Source of the DNA: JACMRP01 sp047302465
GTDB lineage: Bacteria > Bdellovibrionota > Bdellovibrionia > Bdellovibrionales > Bdellovibrionaceae
Assembly: GCF_047302465.1 (NCBI RefSeq)
Contig: NZ_CP178621.1
Location: 3,100,001 to 3,164,000, forward strand
DNA: 64,000 nt
Direction: 5' to 3'
Below the pieces are notes generated by a model, which was given only the letters and a program-made list of their open reading frames with translations, ran no database searches and was not told the DNA's origin. Numbering within the stretch: position 1 is the stretch's first letter; each line of letters opens with the position of its first letter. The position numbers were made by a program, and so were the translations under genes. Positions 15,329-25,249 of the stretch are shown here, piece by piece.

Positions 15329-16939
15329 TTACTCAGTCGCTCTCGCCTCAGGAATCAAGATTCTTGCTCCCACAAACAATTTCGAAGGATTCAACTTCTT
15401 GTTAGAGAGTTGGATAGAGTCCAAAGACACCTTGTATTTATCAGCAATGCTGAACAGGTTGTCGCCTTTTTTCACGACATGATATTTAGACTTCGCAGCC
15501 ACTTTGCGTTTTGCAGAAGCCGGCATACGTTTCGCTCCGTCGTTATTAGAAGCATCACCAGGGATCTGAAGGCGAATGCCTACTTTCAACAAACGACCAC
15601 GGCGGATGTTATTAGCACGCTTAAGCTCGTTGATGCTAACAGAGTACTTCTTCGCAATAGAGCTCAAAGTATCGCCAGATTGAACGATGTAGAAACGGCC
15701 ATTCGCAGTCAACGTACTTTCAGGAGCACGAGCTTGCGGTTGTTCTGAGTTAGATTTTTTCTTAGCCACGATCACGTTACGCTTCGGAGCTACCGGAGTA
15801 CGATCTGGAACGTAAACCTTCATACCAATTTTAAGACGTTTGCCTTTTGGAATGTCATTCAAGTCACGAAGGTAAGCCACCGTTGTGCGGTACTTACGAG
15901 CAATCGTGTGAAGGCTGTCACCACGCTTGATACGGTAAACTTGGGTGTCTCCAGCATCAGCTACGAATTCCGCTTTCTCAACGACACTCTCGCCAGCTGC
16001 AACGGTTGCGGCTTCGTTCATTCCTGGTGGGATACGAAGTTCCAACTTGTTATCCGCTTTCAAAGGAGCCACTTCGCCCTTAAACTTAGGATTCAAGGCT
16101 TTGAAGTCTTCGTAGTTGATGTTCATTTTTTCAGCCATCACGCGAAGATTCACTGGTTTGTCCAAAACGACATGGTCAAACTCAACCGGAGTCATGAAGT
16201 CGATTTCGTCAAAGCCGTACTTCTTCATGTCGTTCGCAATCAACTTAGCTGCGATGAATTTTGGGATGTAATGAATGGTCTCTTTTGGGAAACGCTTTTT
16301 CTTTGCAAGTTCCCAGAAGTCACGCGTGTAGTGATTCATCACTTCGCGTTTTACGCGGTTTTCACCCACGTTGTAAGAAGCCATCGCCAAATACCAAGAA
16401 CCGAATACGCTGTACAAACCTTTGAAGTATTCAGCCGCTGCTTGAGTTGCCAAAACAGGGTCTTTACGTTCATCGACCATAGCGTTGATCTCAAGACCGT
16501 AGCGCTTACCAGTACCACGGATGAACTGCCAGTAACCGACAGCCGATGCGTGCGAACGCGCTTGCGAGTTAAAACCAGATTCGATCAAAGCAATGTAGAA
16601 CAAATCTTCAGGAAGACCGTTGTCTCTGAGAACTTTCTTCATCAATTTTTCATAGCGAGTAGAACGCGCCAAATAGCGTTCCATGTGAGGACGGCCACGG
16701 CCTTGGAAATAGCTGATCCATTGTTCAACCAATGGATTTACTTCTGTAGGAATTGTTTCCAATTCTTGGTCCACAACTTTGGGACCTTCCGCATCTTTCA
16801 AACGGAAGGATTCCATATCTTTTAACGGTGTTGCAGTCTCGTCAGGCTTGCCGTCTACTGCAGTCGTTGACGTTGGAGATGTATGAGCACAAGCGCTCAA
16901 TAACGCCAGGACCAAAGTAAGGGTGATAAACTTCCGCAT
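15329..16939 (-). CDS. mltD: Lytic transglycosylase MltD-like lipoprotein with three LysM domains
   Basis: This enzyme cleaves the glycan strands of peptidoglycan between MurNAc and GlcNAc, forming 1,6-anhydroMurNAc ends. The 536-residue protein has a lipoprotein signal (LLSAC, Cys17), so it should be membrane-anchored and face the periplasm. The SLT catalytic domain covers about 105-230; the catalytic Glu is E120 in YIALIESGFNSQARSHASA, followed by the family motifs GYWQFIRGTGKRYGL and MASYNVGENRV. Three LysM repeats follow, beginning at YRIKRGDSLHTIA (about 342), YIVQSGDTLSSIA (about 418) and YHVVKKGDNLFSIA (about 488), separated by Lys/Ala-rich linkers. Next to a second transglycosylase (slt) on the same strand, 57 bp apart. 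Confidence 0.95.
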   Translation of the reverse strand: MRKFITLTLVLALLSACAHTSPTSTTAVDGKPDETATPLKDMESFRLKDAEGPKVVDQELETIPTEVNPLVEQWISYFQGRGRPHMERYLARSTRYEKLMKKVLRDNGLPEDLFYIALIESGFNSQARSHASAVGYWQFIRGTGKRYGLEINAMVDERKDPVLATQAAAEYFKGLYSVFGSWYLAMASYNVGENRVKREVMNHYTRDFWELAKKKRFPKETIHYIPKFIAAKLIANDMKKYGFDEIDFMTPVEFDHVVLDKPVNLRVMAEKMNINYEDFKALNPKFKGEVAPLKADNKLELRIPPGMNEAATVAAGESVVEKAEFVADAGDTQVYRIKRGDSLHTIARKYRTTVAYLRDLNDIPKGKRLKIGMKVYVPDRTPVAPKRNVIVAKKKSNSEQPQARAPESTLTANGRFYIVQSGDTLSSIAKKYSVSINELKRANNIRRGRLLKVGIRLQIPGDASNNDGAKRMPASAKRKVAAKSKYHVVKKGDNLFSIADKYKVSLDSIQLSNKKLNPSKLFVGARILIPEARATE

Positions 16940-16995
16940 GAATCCTCCGAATACTTTTCAGGCTACAAAAAGGACTCGGATATTTCAATAAAACA

Positions 16996-19257
16996 TCACT
17001 TTAAATTTGCTTTTTTATTATGCAAGTCCTGCCAAAGGACTAGGTTCCACTCCACTTTCTCAGAGTCTAGGAGCTTATAAAGCAAACTATTGCGCAGAAT
17101 GGCTTTGATATAGAAACTCGTCTCACTCCAAGGAAGCTCATCGAACCAGATTTCGTCCACAGGTGTTGAAGAGCCTTTATTCACCAAATCTTTGATGTCA
17201 CTGCGTGCCTCTGTGAAAATGCGCATTTTCGTAGGGCCCGCGTTATATGCTCCCAAAGCAAAGGGAACATTTCCTGCAAACTGATCAATCATCGATGAAA
17301 TATAGAAGGTCCCGAGTGGAATATTGATTTCAGGTCTGAAAACATCTTCGGGGAATTCCAACTTTTTCATTCCTAAGCGGCGCGCCACATCTTGAGCTGT
17401 CGAGGGAATCAATTGCATCAAACCTTGTGCATTCGCCGTCGACTGAGCGCGAATCCCGAAGGCACTTTCTTGACGAATGAGACTGCGCACCAAAATAGGA
17501 TTTAAGTTATATTTCTTAGCTTCGCCCTCAACCCAAGGAGAAAAGGCCTTTGGATAGACGTAAGACAAAGTTTCTGGGCTGCGCAAAGAGTTTTCCAAGT
17601 CCATCGCTTCTGCCATCCAGCGAATCGCTGTTGGAAATTGAAAGCTCTTCGACATGAATTTTGCCAAATGATATTCCAACCACGGATTTTTCGTCGTCGG
17701 CAAAAGTGCCACTTCCGATTGGGCTTCTAACAACCAACCCGCTTTGGTCAGAGTCTTAAATCTTTTCCACGCGTTTTTCTCTTCGCCCATCAACCACATC
17801 TCAGAGGTATTGGCAGGAATTGACGACACAGCATTCGGCCACAAATAGCTACCCTTATTCACTTCGGCTGTCAGACGAATGCCATAGTAAGAAAACGGAT
17901 AACGCTCGATCAGGATTTTTGCTTCAACACCGGCGCGTTCTTTTTCTTTTTCGATGTTTTCAAGGCTTCGTACCAACCAATAGCGTGCTTGCAGATCAAA
18001 CTTGTCTTTTTTCTGCGCTAAAAGTTTATCAAACTGCACGACTGCTGATTCGTAATTTTTCATTCTTAAATGAATCAGACCCGAGCGCAGCAAGGCTTCG
18101 GCCGCTTCTTCAGTGCCCGCGTGGAATTCAATCAATTTCAAAAAATGTGTCTGAGCACGGTCATACTGACCAATCAAGTGCGCCGCACGTCCCGCATACC
18201 AATACAAAATAGTGGCATTCGAAGTTTGATAAAGATCTTTCAAGGTGCTTTCTGCAAAAATCAGTGCCTGATTATAGTCGGCACGGCGATGCAGAAGCTG
18301 AGTCCACTCCATACGACGAGTGGCATCGATTTTTTCAAGCTCGCTGAAGGCTTTTTCATTTTTCTCGTCAGCCGGGGCGTCGCTGTTTAACTGCTGATAG
18401 ATTTCAAAGGGCTTGTCTTTAAGACGTCGTGCCACTTTGCTGCCGGCATATTCTGTTTGAATAACGACGGAAGTTTTTAAAGCCCCCATCAAATCCCCGC
18501 CTTTCAGGGATTTATTCATTTTTTCTTCAAGTGCTGCTTCAGCGCCTTCATTTTCAAGCATGCCTTCGATACCAGGTGCCACCATGCTGAATTTTAATTT
18601 TGAAGCAGCCTTCATCGCATCTAAGCGATCACGAATTGTTTTGTTGTCTCGCAACTGAATGCTTTGCTCATAAAGGTATAATGCTTTTTCTGAATCTTTT
18701 TTCTCTGCATACTCACCTGCATAACCTAACAAGGTTGCACGGGCTTCATTCGGAAGATCTTCAGATTCTAAAAGTTCATTAACAGCAATCGGTGTTCTTT
18801 TAATTTCTAGCAACGTCAACTGAGCTGTGACGTAATCTTGCCACAGGGATTTTTTCCACGGTCCGTCTGTAAGCAACTCTTTACGCTTTCGAAGCCAGTC
18901 GACAGGTTTTGCCAAAGATTTTTTGTCTTTAGCCCCTTCTGTGTTTTTGATTTCGCACTTTAGCCAGCTAGCAGCGACCCACGCTTGAATTTCAGCATTG
19001 CTAGCCACCACTTTAGGGCCTAAAGCGCCACACTCTTTCCAGCGTTTTTTGATTTCGAAATATTTCATGCGTGAAAGAACCGGCAACGAGGCCTCTTTCA
19101 CTTTCGGATCTACGTCATACAAGTTCTTTGCATTGAGCTTTTCAAGGTCTTTTTGCAATTGCACCTTCAGAGGTTCTGAAGATGCGGCCAAGGATGATTG
19201 TGCCAGCATTGGCGAAATAGCCAATGACAAGCAAAGAGCTCTGCTCAGCAAACTCAT
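16996..19257 (-). CDS. slt: Soluble lytic transglycosylase, Slt70-like
   Basis: A 753-residue exported peptidoglycan hydrolase. It has a signal peptide (hydrophobic core about 6-20, ending SSLAAS), a long helical superhelix (about 40-570, with TPR-like segments such as YDRAQTHFLKLIEFHAGTEE), and a C-terminal SLT domain. The catalytic Glu is E597 in SLIRQESAFGIRAQS, followed by ANAQGLMQLIPSTAQ and ALGAYNAGP, all conserved. The superhelix is longer than in E. coli Slt70 (about 645 residues in total). Together with MltD it could serve wall turnover or prey-wall processing. The start is 18 bp after the stop of the membrane-protein gene at 19275, so it is probably the fourth gene of a transcript. 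Confidence 0.93.
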   Translation of the reverse strand: MSLLSRALCLSLAISPMLAQSSLAASSEPLKVQLQKDLEKLNAKNLYDVDPKVKEASLPVLSRMKYFEIKKRWKECGALGPKVVASNAEIQAWVAASWLKCEIKNTEGAKDKKSLAKPVDWLRKRKELLTDGPWKKSLWQDYVTAQLTLLEIKRTPIAVNELLESEDLPNEARATLLGYAGEYAEKKDSEKALYLYEQSIQLRDNKTIRDRLDAMKAASKLKFSMVAPGIEGMLENEGAEAALEEKMNKSLKGGDLMGALKTSVVIQTEYAGSKVARRLKDKPFEIYQQLNSDAPADEKNEKAFSELEKIDATRRMEWTQLLHRRADYNQALIFAESTLKDLYQTSNATILYWYAGRAAHLIGQYDRAQTHFLKLIEFHAGTEEAAEALLRSGLIHLRMKNYESAVVQFDKLLAQKKDKFDLQARYWLVRSLENIEKEKERAGVEAKILIERYPFSYYGIRLTAEVNKGSYLWPNAVSSIPANTSEMWLMGEEKNAWKRFKTLTKAGWLLEAQSEVALLPTTKNPWLEYHLAKFMSKSFQFPTAIRWMAEAMDLENSLRSPETLSYVYPKAFSPWVEGEAKKYNLNPILVRSLIRQESAFGIRAQSTANAQGLMQLIPSTAQDVARRLGMKKLEFPEDVFRPEINIPLGTFYISSMIDQFAGNVPFALGAYNAGPTKMRIFTEARSDIKDLVNKGSSTPVDEIWFDELPWSETSFYIKAILRNSLLYKLLDSEKVEWNLVLWQDLHNKKANLK

Positions 19258-19274
19258 GGGGTTTTGACTCCTCG

Positions 19275-20960
19275 TTATTTACGTTCGACAAGGTATAGTT
19301 CATGATCCAGAGCTTCGTTGATTTTTGAAAGACCTTTAAGGGTGTCTGGGACATTTTCTCGACGCTTCTCTAGGGGGCCACGATAGACCAACCCCACCTG
19401 GTCTTTTGGTAAGCTAGCAATCGCGGCTTCGTCTCCGGAGTATACGCGATTTAAAAGCGCCTCACGCTCGACGTAGTTATAGCCATGCGACCAGACGTGC
19501 CCTGGATATCCCATATAAAGTTTGTAACCCAAAAGAAGTGCTGGATGATCGTAGTTCGGTGCCACCATCAAACCTTGATTCACATCTTGGCCCTTCAATA
19601 GCACTCTTGCCTTGTTCAATTCTTTTTCCGAAGCCCACTGCGTGCCTTTATTGAAAGCGGGCAATGAGCGTACAAAGATCATCATTCCTGGAATAAAGAA
19701 GATGGCGAAAACAACAGCCTTCATCCAATCTTTACGTTGGTTCCACAAAAGATCCGACATCCCCATCAAAGCCAAAACATAACACCACAAGATGATTTTA
19801 ATATTGTCCCATGGCCAAGGTGCCAAGATCACATGCATGAAGACGACGAACAATCCTGCCGCCACACTCACATACAACAATGGGTCTTTCTGTTTTTTGC
19901 GGTAGAAGATCGTCAAAGCCGCGACCACAGCGACAATCCAAGGACCCAAGTTTTTGACCCAATACAAGAAAGGATTTACGTTCTCTGCTCTGTTCCAACC
20001 GCGAGCGTTCAAATGCACCAAAGAATTAGTGCCTGTTTCCGGCAACAGTGCGTTGATCACAAAAGGAAATCCTAATACAGACGCCACAGAAATAGGTAAC
20101 ACCCAATTTTTAAGATCACGTTTGTACAAAATTAAAACTCCAAAATACAAACTCAAAAAGAAGAAGCTATGCAAATGGAAGAATCCCAGAGCGCCCCAAA
20201 TAATTCCCAGAGTCACTTTCTCGAGAGTCGTTGGACGCCACTCGCCAGCGAATACTTTTTGAATTGCTCGAAACAAAAACACACCGGCAGGCAGAGCATA
20301 CAAAAATCCTCGTTGCGTCAGCAAAACCGTCAAAAACAGATTCTTAAAATCCAAAGACTCTTGCATGCGATTTAGTTCCCACGGCCCTGGAACTAAAAAG
20401 TTATAAAAGCCGCTACTAAAGAAGATTGCAAAAACCAAAAGCGGACCACCTGTGATGTGCAAGGCATAGAACACGACAAGCAAAGCTAGCAGCGTCACGA
20501 GCGGCAGATGGTAACTGATCGGAACTCCGAGATTTCCCCAAATAGAGTTAAAGAAATCCATGCCGAAGGGATATTTAAAACGATATCCCAAATAGATGGG
20601 ATTTTCGGGCCAGAACTTCGCCCCTTCTGCGAGGTAATTAATAGCCCCCCAGTGAAAGGACATATCCCCAAGATTGAAGGGATTCTGAATCCAGTACATC
20701 GGTCCCTTTTGGAAAAAGAAAAAGACTGAATGGAAATAGATCCCAGTAAAAATCAAAGCATACAGTAAAAAAATCGGACCACTAACGGGAGCCGCTTGCA
20801 ACTTCAGGGTCATTTTACGACTGAGGTAGCAAGAAATTCCCAAAGCCAGAACTAGCGCCAGAACGCTGACAGCAGGAACAAGCTTTCCCACCAAAAGCGC
20901 GCCCAGACAGGCAATCAGAGAACTTAAACCGATGAATAGCAATGAAAAAGACATCATCAT
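19275..20960 (-). CDS. Polytopic membrane protein, GT-C glycosyltransferase-like
   Basis: A protein of 561 residues with about 11 TM helices from the N-terminus to about residue 440, then a soluble C-terminal part. The pattern (many TMs, a loop after TM2/3 containing NPFNLGDMSFHWGAINYL, and a globular tail) resembles GT-C membrane glycosyltransferases that use lipid-linked sugars, but no decisive motif was seen. The frame extends 9 codons upstream, but ATG at 20960 forms an ATGA overlap with the TGA of the preceding gene and is the better start. It follows a TIGR03663-like protein and precedes slt, suggesting a role in surface polysaccharide or protein glycosylation. Confidence 0.65.
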   Translation of the reverse strand: MMMSFSLLFIGLSSLIACLGALLVGKLVPAVSVLALVLALGISCYLSRKMTLKLQAAPVSGPIFLLYALIFTGIYFHSVFFFFQKGPMYWIQNPFNLGDMSFHWGAINYLAEGAKFWPENPIYLGYRFKYPFGMDFFNSIWGNLGVPISYHLPLVTLLALLVVFYALHITGGPLLVFAIFFSSGFYNFLVPGPWELNRMQESLDFKNLFLTVLLTQRGFLYALPAGVFLFRAIQKVFAGEWRPTTLEKVTLGIIWGALGFFHLHSFFFLSLYFGVLILYKRDLKNWVLPISVASVLGFPFVINALLPETGTNSLVHLNARGWNRAENVNPFLYWVKNLGPWIVAVVAALTIFYRKKQKDPLLYVSVAAGLFVVFMHVILAPWPWDNIKIILWCYVLALMGMSDLLWNQRKDWMKAVVFAIFFIPGMMIFVRSLPAFNKGTQWASEKELNKARVLLKGQDVNQGLMVAPNYDHPALLLGYKLYMGYPGHVWSHGYNYVEREALLNRVYSGDEAAIASLPKDQVGLVYRGPLEKRRENVPDTLKGLSKINEALDHELYLVERK

Positions 20961-22495
20961 AAAGTCCCCAACTCTTTCAGTTCCCAAGAGAACTTATCTT
21001 GGAAAAATTCGCGTTTTACATAGACCAAGATGTGCGAACGTCCTTGGCGAACATCCAAAATAAAGCCCTGATATTTAGCGGCTTGATTACGCACCAAGAG
21101 CTCTTTTTCGATGACGTCTTTATCTTTCATATCGACCATATAGATCAGTGCATTGTCTTCGATCTTGGCGTCTGTGCGGAAGTAGCTAATGTTATAGAAT
21201 TTATGAAGCACGACTGGGACTGGCCAAGATTCCTCGGTCCCAATTTGCAGAGTCTGTTCACGCAGTAAAGGATTCTCGCGCAAAACCTGCTGCGTTTTTG
21301 CAACGAACTCTTTCATTTGATAGCTCGAGTTCACATAGACATAAGGATGCTGCATATCAATCGGGTTTTTGTACATCACAGTGTACATGCGATGAGATTC
21401 GAAACCAAAAAGCAGGATCAAAACAGCATATAACCCGAACTGCCCCGCTTTTGGCAGCTTGCCTTTTAGGTCCTGAATCGCAAAACCTGCAACCACAGCA
21501 AACGGCCACAAGATCGAGATCAAGCACCATGGCGTTTTGTACGGAATGGCCGAATAAATTGCCCATAAGAAAACAGTGAAGACCAAGTAGAAGCGAATCC
21601 ACTTATTTTTTAACGCAAACAAGAATCCAATTAAGAAGCCCACAAGAATTGCGAACTCGTTAGTTGCGATCAGTTTTCCCCAGTACAGGAATTCTTTTTC
21701 GTGCCCGCTTCCGTGAACACCGGTTTTAAGCCACGGCATCAGAGCCACAAAGAAATCGAGTAGCCCCTTCGGATGCGCGCCAAAGCCCGCATAGACGCCC
21801 AGGAACAATAGAAACATTCCAAGCAAAGGCAACGACACCTCTGTCGTTTTAAAACTTGCGACAAGATCCTTAGTCCACTTTGACCAAGCGATCTTTTTTC
21901 TTTCAGACATGAAAACCACAAGAGCTGCCGGGATAAAGGCCAAAATCAACACCACAAAGGTTTCTTTCAGAGCCATCATGCCTAAAAGGCTGCCTATGAA
22001 CGTCCACCAGAACTTTTTAAAGTCCCGCGCCACCAAATAGTGAAAGGACATGAAGCCCAAAATCTGGAAAAAGACGAAGGCGGATTCGTGAATCCCCGAG
22101 CGCCCATAGAAACCCATCCCAGGGCTAAACAGTAAGAAAACCGCGGCCCAACGCAATGCCGTGCGATGCTCTTTCGGTCCGTACCAGAGCACAACCAGAG
22201 ACAAAAACGAGAAGATCGTCGCGACCCAGCGGGTGCTAAGATAGTCAAACCCAGTAAAGAGTTGTACGAACTGGATCAAATAAAACAGCAAAGGACCGTG
22301 ATAATTTGTCGGATCGTACTTAAAAAATCCGTCTTCCCAGATACGTTGGACGAACCACATATTGATGCTTTCGTCGAAGTGGATGGGTTTATTATCCAGA
22401 TAAAGAAAGCGTGTCAGGGCTGCTACTAACAAAAATAGAAGGCTTAACAGGCACAAAAGTGGTTTTTCTTTGAATTTCGTCAGAAATTTTGTCAT
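20957..22495 (-). CDS. TIGR03663/Agl23-like membrane glycosyltransferase (PMT superfamily)
   Basis: A 512-residue integral membrane protein of the protein-mannosyltransferase superfamily. The first extracytoplasmic loop holds the family signature NKPIHFDESINMWFVQRIW (about 34-52), with the Asp-Glu pair expected at the active site, followed by YDPTNYHGPLLFYLIQ (about 60-75). About 11 TM helices precede a C-terminal soluble domain of roughly 120 residues. Members transfer sugar from a lipid carrier to an acceptor outside the membrane; the donor and acceptor here are unknown. ATGA couples it to the next gene. The divergent GT2-like gene at 22538 may supply activated sugar for the same pathway. 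Confidence 0.8.
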   Translation of the reverse strand: MTKFLTKFKEKPLLCLLSLLFLLVAALTRFLYLDNKPIHFDESINMWFVQRIWEDGFFKYDPTNYHGPLLFYLIQFVQLFTGFDYLSTRWVATIFSFLSLVVLWYGPKEHRTALRWAAVFLLFSPGMGFYGRSGIHESAFVFFQILGFMSFHYLVARDFKKFWWTFIGSLLGMMALKETFVVLILAFIPAALVVFMSERKKIAWSKWTKDLVASFKTTEVSLPLLGMFLLFLGVYAGFGAHPKGLLDFFVALMPWLKTGVHGSGHEKEFLYWGKLIATNEFAILVGFLIGFLFALKNKWIRFYLVFTVFLWAIYSAIPYKTPWCLISILWPFAVVAGFAIQDLKGKLPKAGQFGLYAVLILLFGFESHRMYTVMYKNPIDMQHPYVYVNSSYQMKEFVAKTQQVLRENPLLREQTLQIGTEESWPVPVVLHKFYNISYFRTDAKIEDNALIYMVDMKDKDVIEKELLVRNQAAKYQGFILDVRQGRSHILVYVKREFFQDKFSWELKELGTL

Positions 22496-22537
22496 GAACT
22501 TATTCTAGGTTTCTGTGTTTAGAAGGAAAAGTGAAAA

Positions 22538-23242
22538 ATGGCACCCCGCCCTCAACTCTCATTGTGTGTGCATGTCTCTGCGGATCGGGACTTGATTCAA
22601 GAATTCTCTGAAAACGTGATCGGCTTTTTCCAAAAGTTTCCTCTCTTGTACGAAGTATTGTTCGCCGTGAACCCTGGGCAGGATCAAAGTCTGTCCTTAC
22701 TGCGATATTTGGCAGAAAGGAACCCCCATTACAAAATCGTCGAGAACAAGAAACATCTTAGTCGCGCCCAAAACTTAGAAAATCTGTGCAAAGAATCCCG
22801 TGGCGATATTTTAATAACCACAGACTTAGATCTAGCTGCACCCCTTAGCGAAATCTTCAAAATGCTCGAAGTGTTCTATTCCGAACGCGAAACTGAGGTT
22901 GTGTTCGGCGATCGCACAAAAGCCAAAAAGAAACTCGAAACCACCGAAGCCGAAGAAATCCCCCTAGAAACTTTCTTTTCAGGCGTTATCCGCGAAAAAA
23001 CAGCATGGCCGTATCAGGATTTGTTCTGCCCGATTCTGGGGATCCGAAAGAGCGCCTTCGAGAAAATTCAAAACGATCTAAAAAGCTCTGGCTGGCACTG
23101 GAATCACGAAGTGCAAAGAGTCGTTCATCGCCTACAACTGAAATCACGCGAGGTCCCACTGTATGTTGGATCCCGTAAAATTCAAAAGCCCCCGAAGACG
23201 GAGGCTTTGCAGTTATTGAAGTTCGTGTTGTTCAGGATTTGA
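22538..23242 (+). CDS. Family 2-like glycosyltransferase
   Basis: A 234-residue cytoplasmic protein with the order of strands of a GT-A fold: SLCVHVSADRDLIQEF at the start, an EVLFAVNPGQDQSLSLL second strand, and RGDILITTDLDLAAPL, which supplies a DxD-like metal/nucleotide-sugar motif (about 90-105). The C-terminal part (SGWHWNHEVQRVVHRL) resembles the acceptor-binding region of dolichyl-phosphate glucosyltransferase-like proteins. Sequence similarity is weak, so the donor is not predicted. It is divergent from the TIGR03663-like gene (42 bp apart) and its 3' end overlaps the convergent batD by 30 bp. The terminator of the bat operon lies inside its coding sequence. Confidence 0.65.
   Translation: MAPRPQLSLCVHVSADRDLIQEFSENVIGFFQKFPLLYEVLFAVNPGQDQSLSLLRYLAERNPHYKIVENKKHLSRAQNLENLCKESRGDILITTDLDLAAPLSEIFKMLEVFYSERETEVVFGDRTKAKKKLETTEAEEIPLETFFSGVIREKTAWPYQDLFCPILGIRKSAFEKIQNDLKSSGWHWNHEVQRVVHRLQLKSREVPLYVGSRKIQKPPKTEALQLLKFVLFRI
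23181..23207 (-). terminator. bat operon terminator inside a convergent gene
   Basis: Read on the minus strand, AAGCCTCCG, loop TCTT, CGGGGGCTT forms a 9-bp stem with one U-G pair (23186-23207), then TTTTGAATTTT. It begins 6 bp after the batD stop but lies within the last codons of the plus-strand GT2-like gene. Confidence 0.8.
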
Positions 23243-25249
23243 GTTAATCAGCTTTTGCAGAAGGTCCTTTGCAAGGCCTACTTCTTTTTGAACCGTTGAA
23301 GCCTCTTTATAAGTCCCCAGCATATTCTCAGGGGCAAAACTCATCACTTGGAAGACTTCGTATTGTTTCTTTAAAGTCTCTCCGTGTTCTCGACGCAGAC
23401 TTGGTGGGATGCGCTCAAGCATCTTATCTAAATCCAAACCTGAAGCCTCTTGCCCTGAAATACTGCCCAGAACTAGGTTAAAGATGTTCATCATCTCGGC
23501 CCCAATTCCGCGGTAGTCATTCTTCTTAAGCAGTCCATCGAGTTTCTTATAGCGCTTGTTCACAAGGTCGCGCAGGTTTTGACGACGGCGTCCCCAGCCA
23601 AGTTCCACTTTAGATCGCCATACCAGGAAAAGCCCTACCAGAGCGTAAATCCCGCCCCAAAACATTGGCTGCGATGCCATTTTAAATTTACCTGGTTCAT
23701 CCCAAGCCATGATCAGATCCGGTAGCACTTTACCACTTAGGTTATTCACCGGAGCCTTGCCAGCTTGCGGAGCAGCCGCCCCCGGAGCCACCGGTCCACC
23801 CGTCACATTGCCAGAAGGTGCATTTGGATTTGCTTCAACATTTAAAACGATTTCTTGGGTTTGACGATTTACGTACTTTTTTGCCTGAGGATCAAAAGTA
23901 CCGACACTGATCGCTGGGATTCTAAGTTCACCCTCTTGGCGCGGAATCAGAAGGACTTCGAATTCTTTATAGCTTCGTCCATTTTTAAAGAACTTCGCAT
24001 CGGATTTTGTATCGTAAACTTCAACCGTTTTTGGCCATTCGATCGCAGGAAGCTCGATCAGCTTCGCGTTGCCGTTTCCTTCAAAGCGCACTTTCAAACT
24101 AAATGCTTGGTTCACCAAAATATTCTGGCTATCAACGCTGGCATTTACATCAAACTGCCCCACTGCGCCCGAGAAATCTTTAGGACGATTATCAATCGGC
24201 AATGGGTTTACTTTGATTTTTACACGCTGAGAACTTTTAGTGTACTCGTAAGCTTGGCCAAAACCAAAACCGCCAAAATTTTGATTCGGCATACGCACGC
24301 GGGACTTAATTTTGTATTCATCAATCACCGCAGTGCCAGGTTTGATCGGGAAAAGAGCATGCGATGCAAGCAGTGCGCGTTTATAGACAACACCATTGAT
24401 GATTTCTTCGCTAAATTGGATCGACGGAACTTCTTCGATGATCTCTTTCCAGAAACCTTTTAAGTCCGGGAACTTCAAACGATCTAAGCTCTCCATTTGC
24501 CCACGCGTGTACAAATACCAGCTGGCAGTGACTTGTTCGCCCTCAAACACTTCGGTCTTATCAACTTCGACTTGAATAAAGAAAGCTTCATTCGGATTTG
24601 TTGGCAAAGATCTAAACTGAGGTTCTGGCTGATTTGCACGAGGTGCCGCAGGTCCACCTGGATATCCCGGAGGAACTTGTTGCTGACGACGCTGTAAAAG
24701 TTGATTGAAAATTTCTTCTTCAGCGCGGTCCATTTCATCAAGCATATCTTGGCCAGGCATATTGCCAAAGCCCGGAGGCATCGCTCGGCGAGGACGTTGT
24801 CCTTGCTGCCCGCCACCGCCACGAGGAGGCGCCGATCCTTGAGCGCCTACAGATAAAGTAATCGGTTGGCTATTATAAACCTTACCATCAACAACGACTT
24901 CAAACGCACCCACGGTGTAAGTGCCAGCTTTGCGCGGAGCTAATAGGTAATTAAAATCTTTACGACGTTGAACTTCGAACTTCATACCAGAAGAGGTATT
25001 CATCAATTTTTGTGATGTGCTGCTTGATTGCCAGCTATTTAAAAGCTCAAAGCCCTCAAGATCCGGAGCGCGCGGTTCTTGCGCATCAACGGATTCGTCA
25101 GATTGCACGGATACGGTCAGAGTGAATGAATCCCCGACGCTCATTTCATTACGATCAACGATAGATTGCACTGTCACTTTGGCCCATGCAGGCAGGGCCA
25201 CACTTACTAGTAAAAGACAGAGACAAAAATAATTACCAATCTTTGTCAC
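23213..25249 (-). CDS. batD: BatD-like aerotolerance protein
   Basis: A 678-residue exported protein. It has a signal peptide (about 5-23), a periplasmic region of several beta-sandwich domains (TVQSIVDRNEMSVGDSFTLTV near the start is the typical BatD opening), a Gly/Pro/Gln-rich linker (about 140-205), one C-terminal TM (about 537-555, FWGGIYALVGLFLVW) and a short cytoplasmic helical tail. It is the last gene of the moxR-bat operon and starts with GTG inside the 3' end of batC (17-bp overlap). BatD in other bacteria is a membrane partner of the VWA proteins BatA and BatB; the mechanism is poorly known. Confidence 0.88.
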   Translation of the reverse strand: MTKIGNYFCLCLLLVSVALPAWAKVTVQSIVDRNEMSVGDSFTLTVSVQSDESVDAQEPRAPDLEGFELLNSWQSSSTSQKLMNTSSGMKFEVQRRKDFNYLLAPRKAGTYTVGAFEVVVDGKVYNSQPITLSVGAQGSAPPRGGGGQQGQRPRRAMPPGFGNMPGQDMLDEMDRAEEEIFNQLLQRRQQQVPPGYPGGPAAPRANQPEPQFRSLPTNPNEAFFIQVEVDKTEVFEGEQVTASWYLYTRGQMESLDRLKFPDLKGFWKEIIEEVPSIQFSEEIINGVVYKRALLASHALFPIKPGTAVIDEYKIKSRVRMPNQNFGGFGFGQAYEYTKSSQRVKIKVNPLPIDNRPKDFSGAVGQFDVNASVDSQNILVNQAFSLKVRFEGNGNAKLIELPAIEWPKTVEVYDTKSDAKFFKNGRSYKEFEVLLIPRQEGELRIPAISVGTFDPQAKKYVNRQTQEIVLNVEANPNAPSGNVTGGPVAPGAAAPQAGKAPVNNLSGKVLPDLIMAWDEPGKFKMASQPMFWGGIYALVGLFLVWRSKVELGWGRRRQNLRDLVNKRYKKLDGLLKKNDYRGIGAEMMNIFNLVLGSISGQEASGLDLDKMLERIPPSLRREHGETLKKQYEVFQVMSFAPENMLGTYKEASTVQKEVGLAKDLLQKLINSNPEQHELQ

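Noticed and set aside
15908..16825. A 305-codon open frame on the plus strand opposite mltD
   Set aside because: It is the mirror of a real gene: mltD on the other strand has intact motifs, a lipobox and LysM repeats, while this frame has Phe/His/Arg-rich composition and no motif or start signal.
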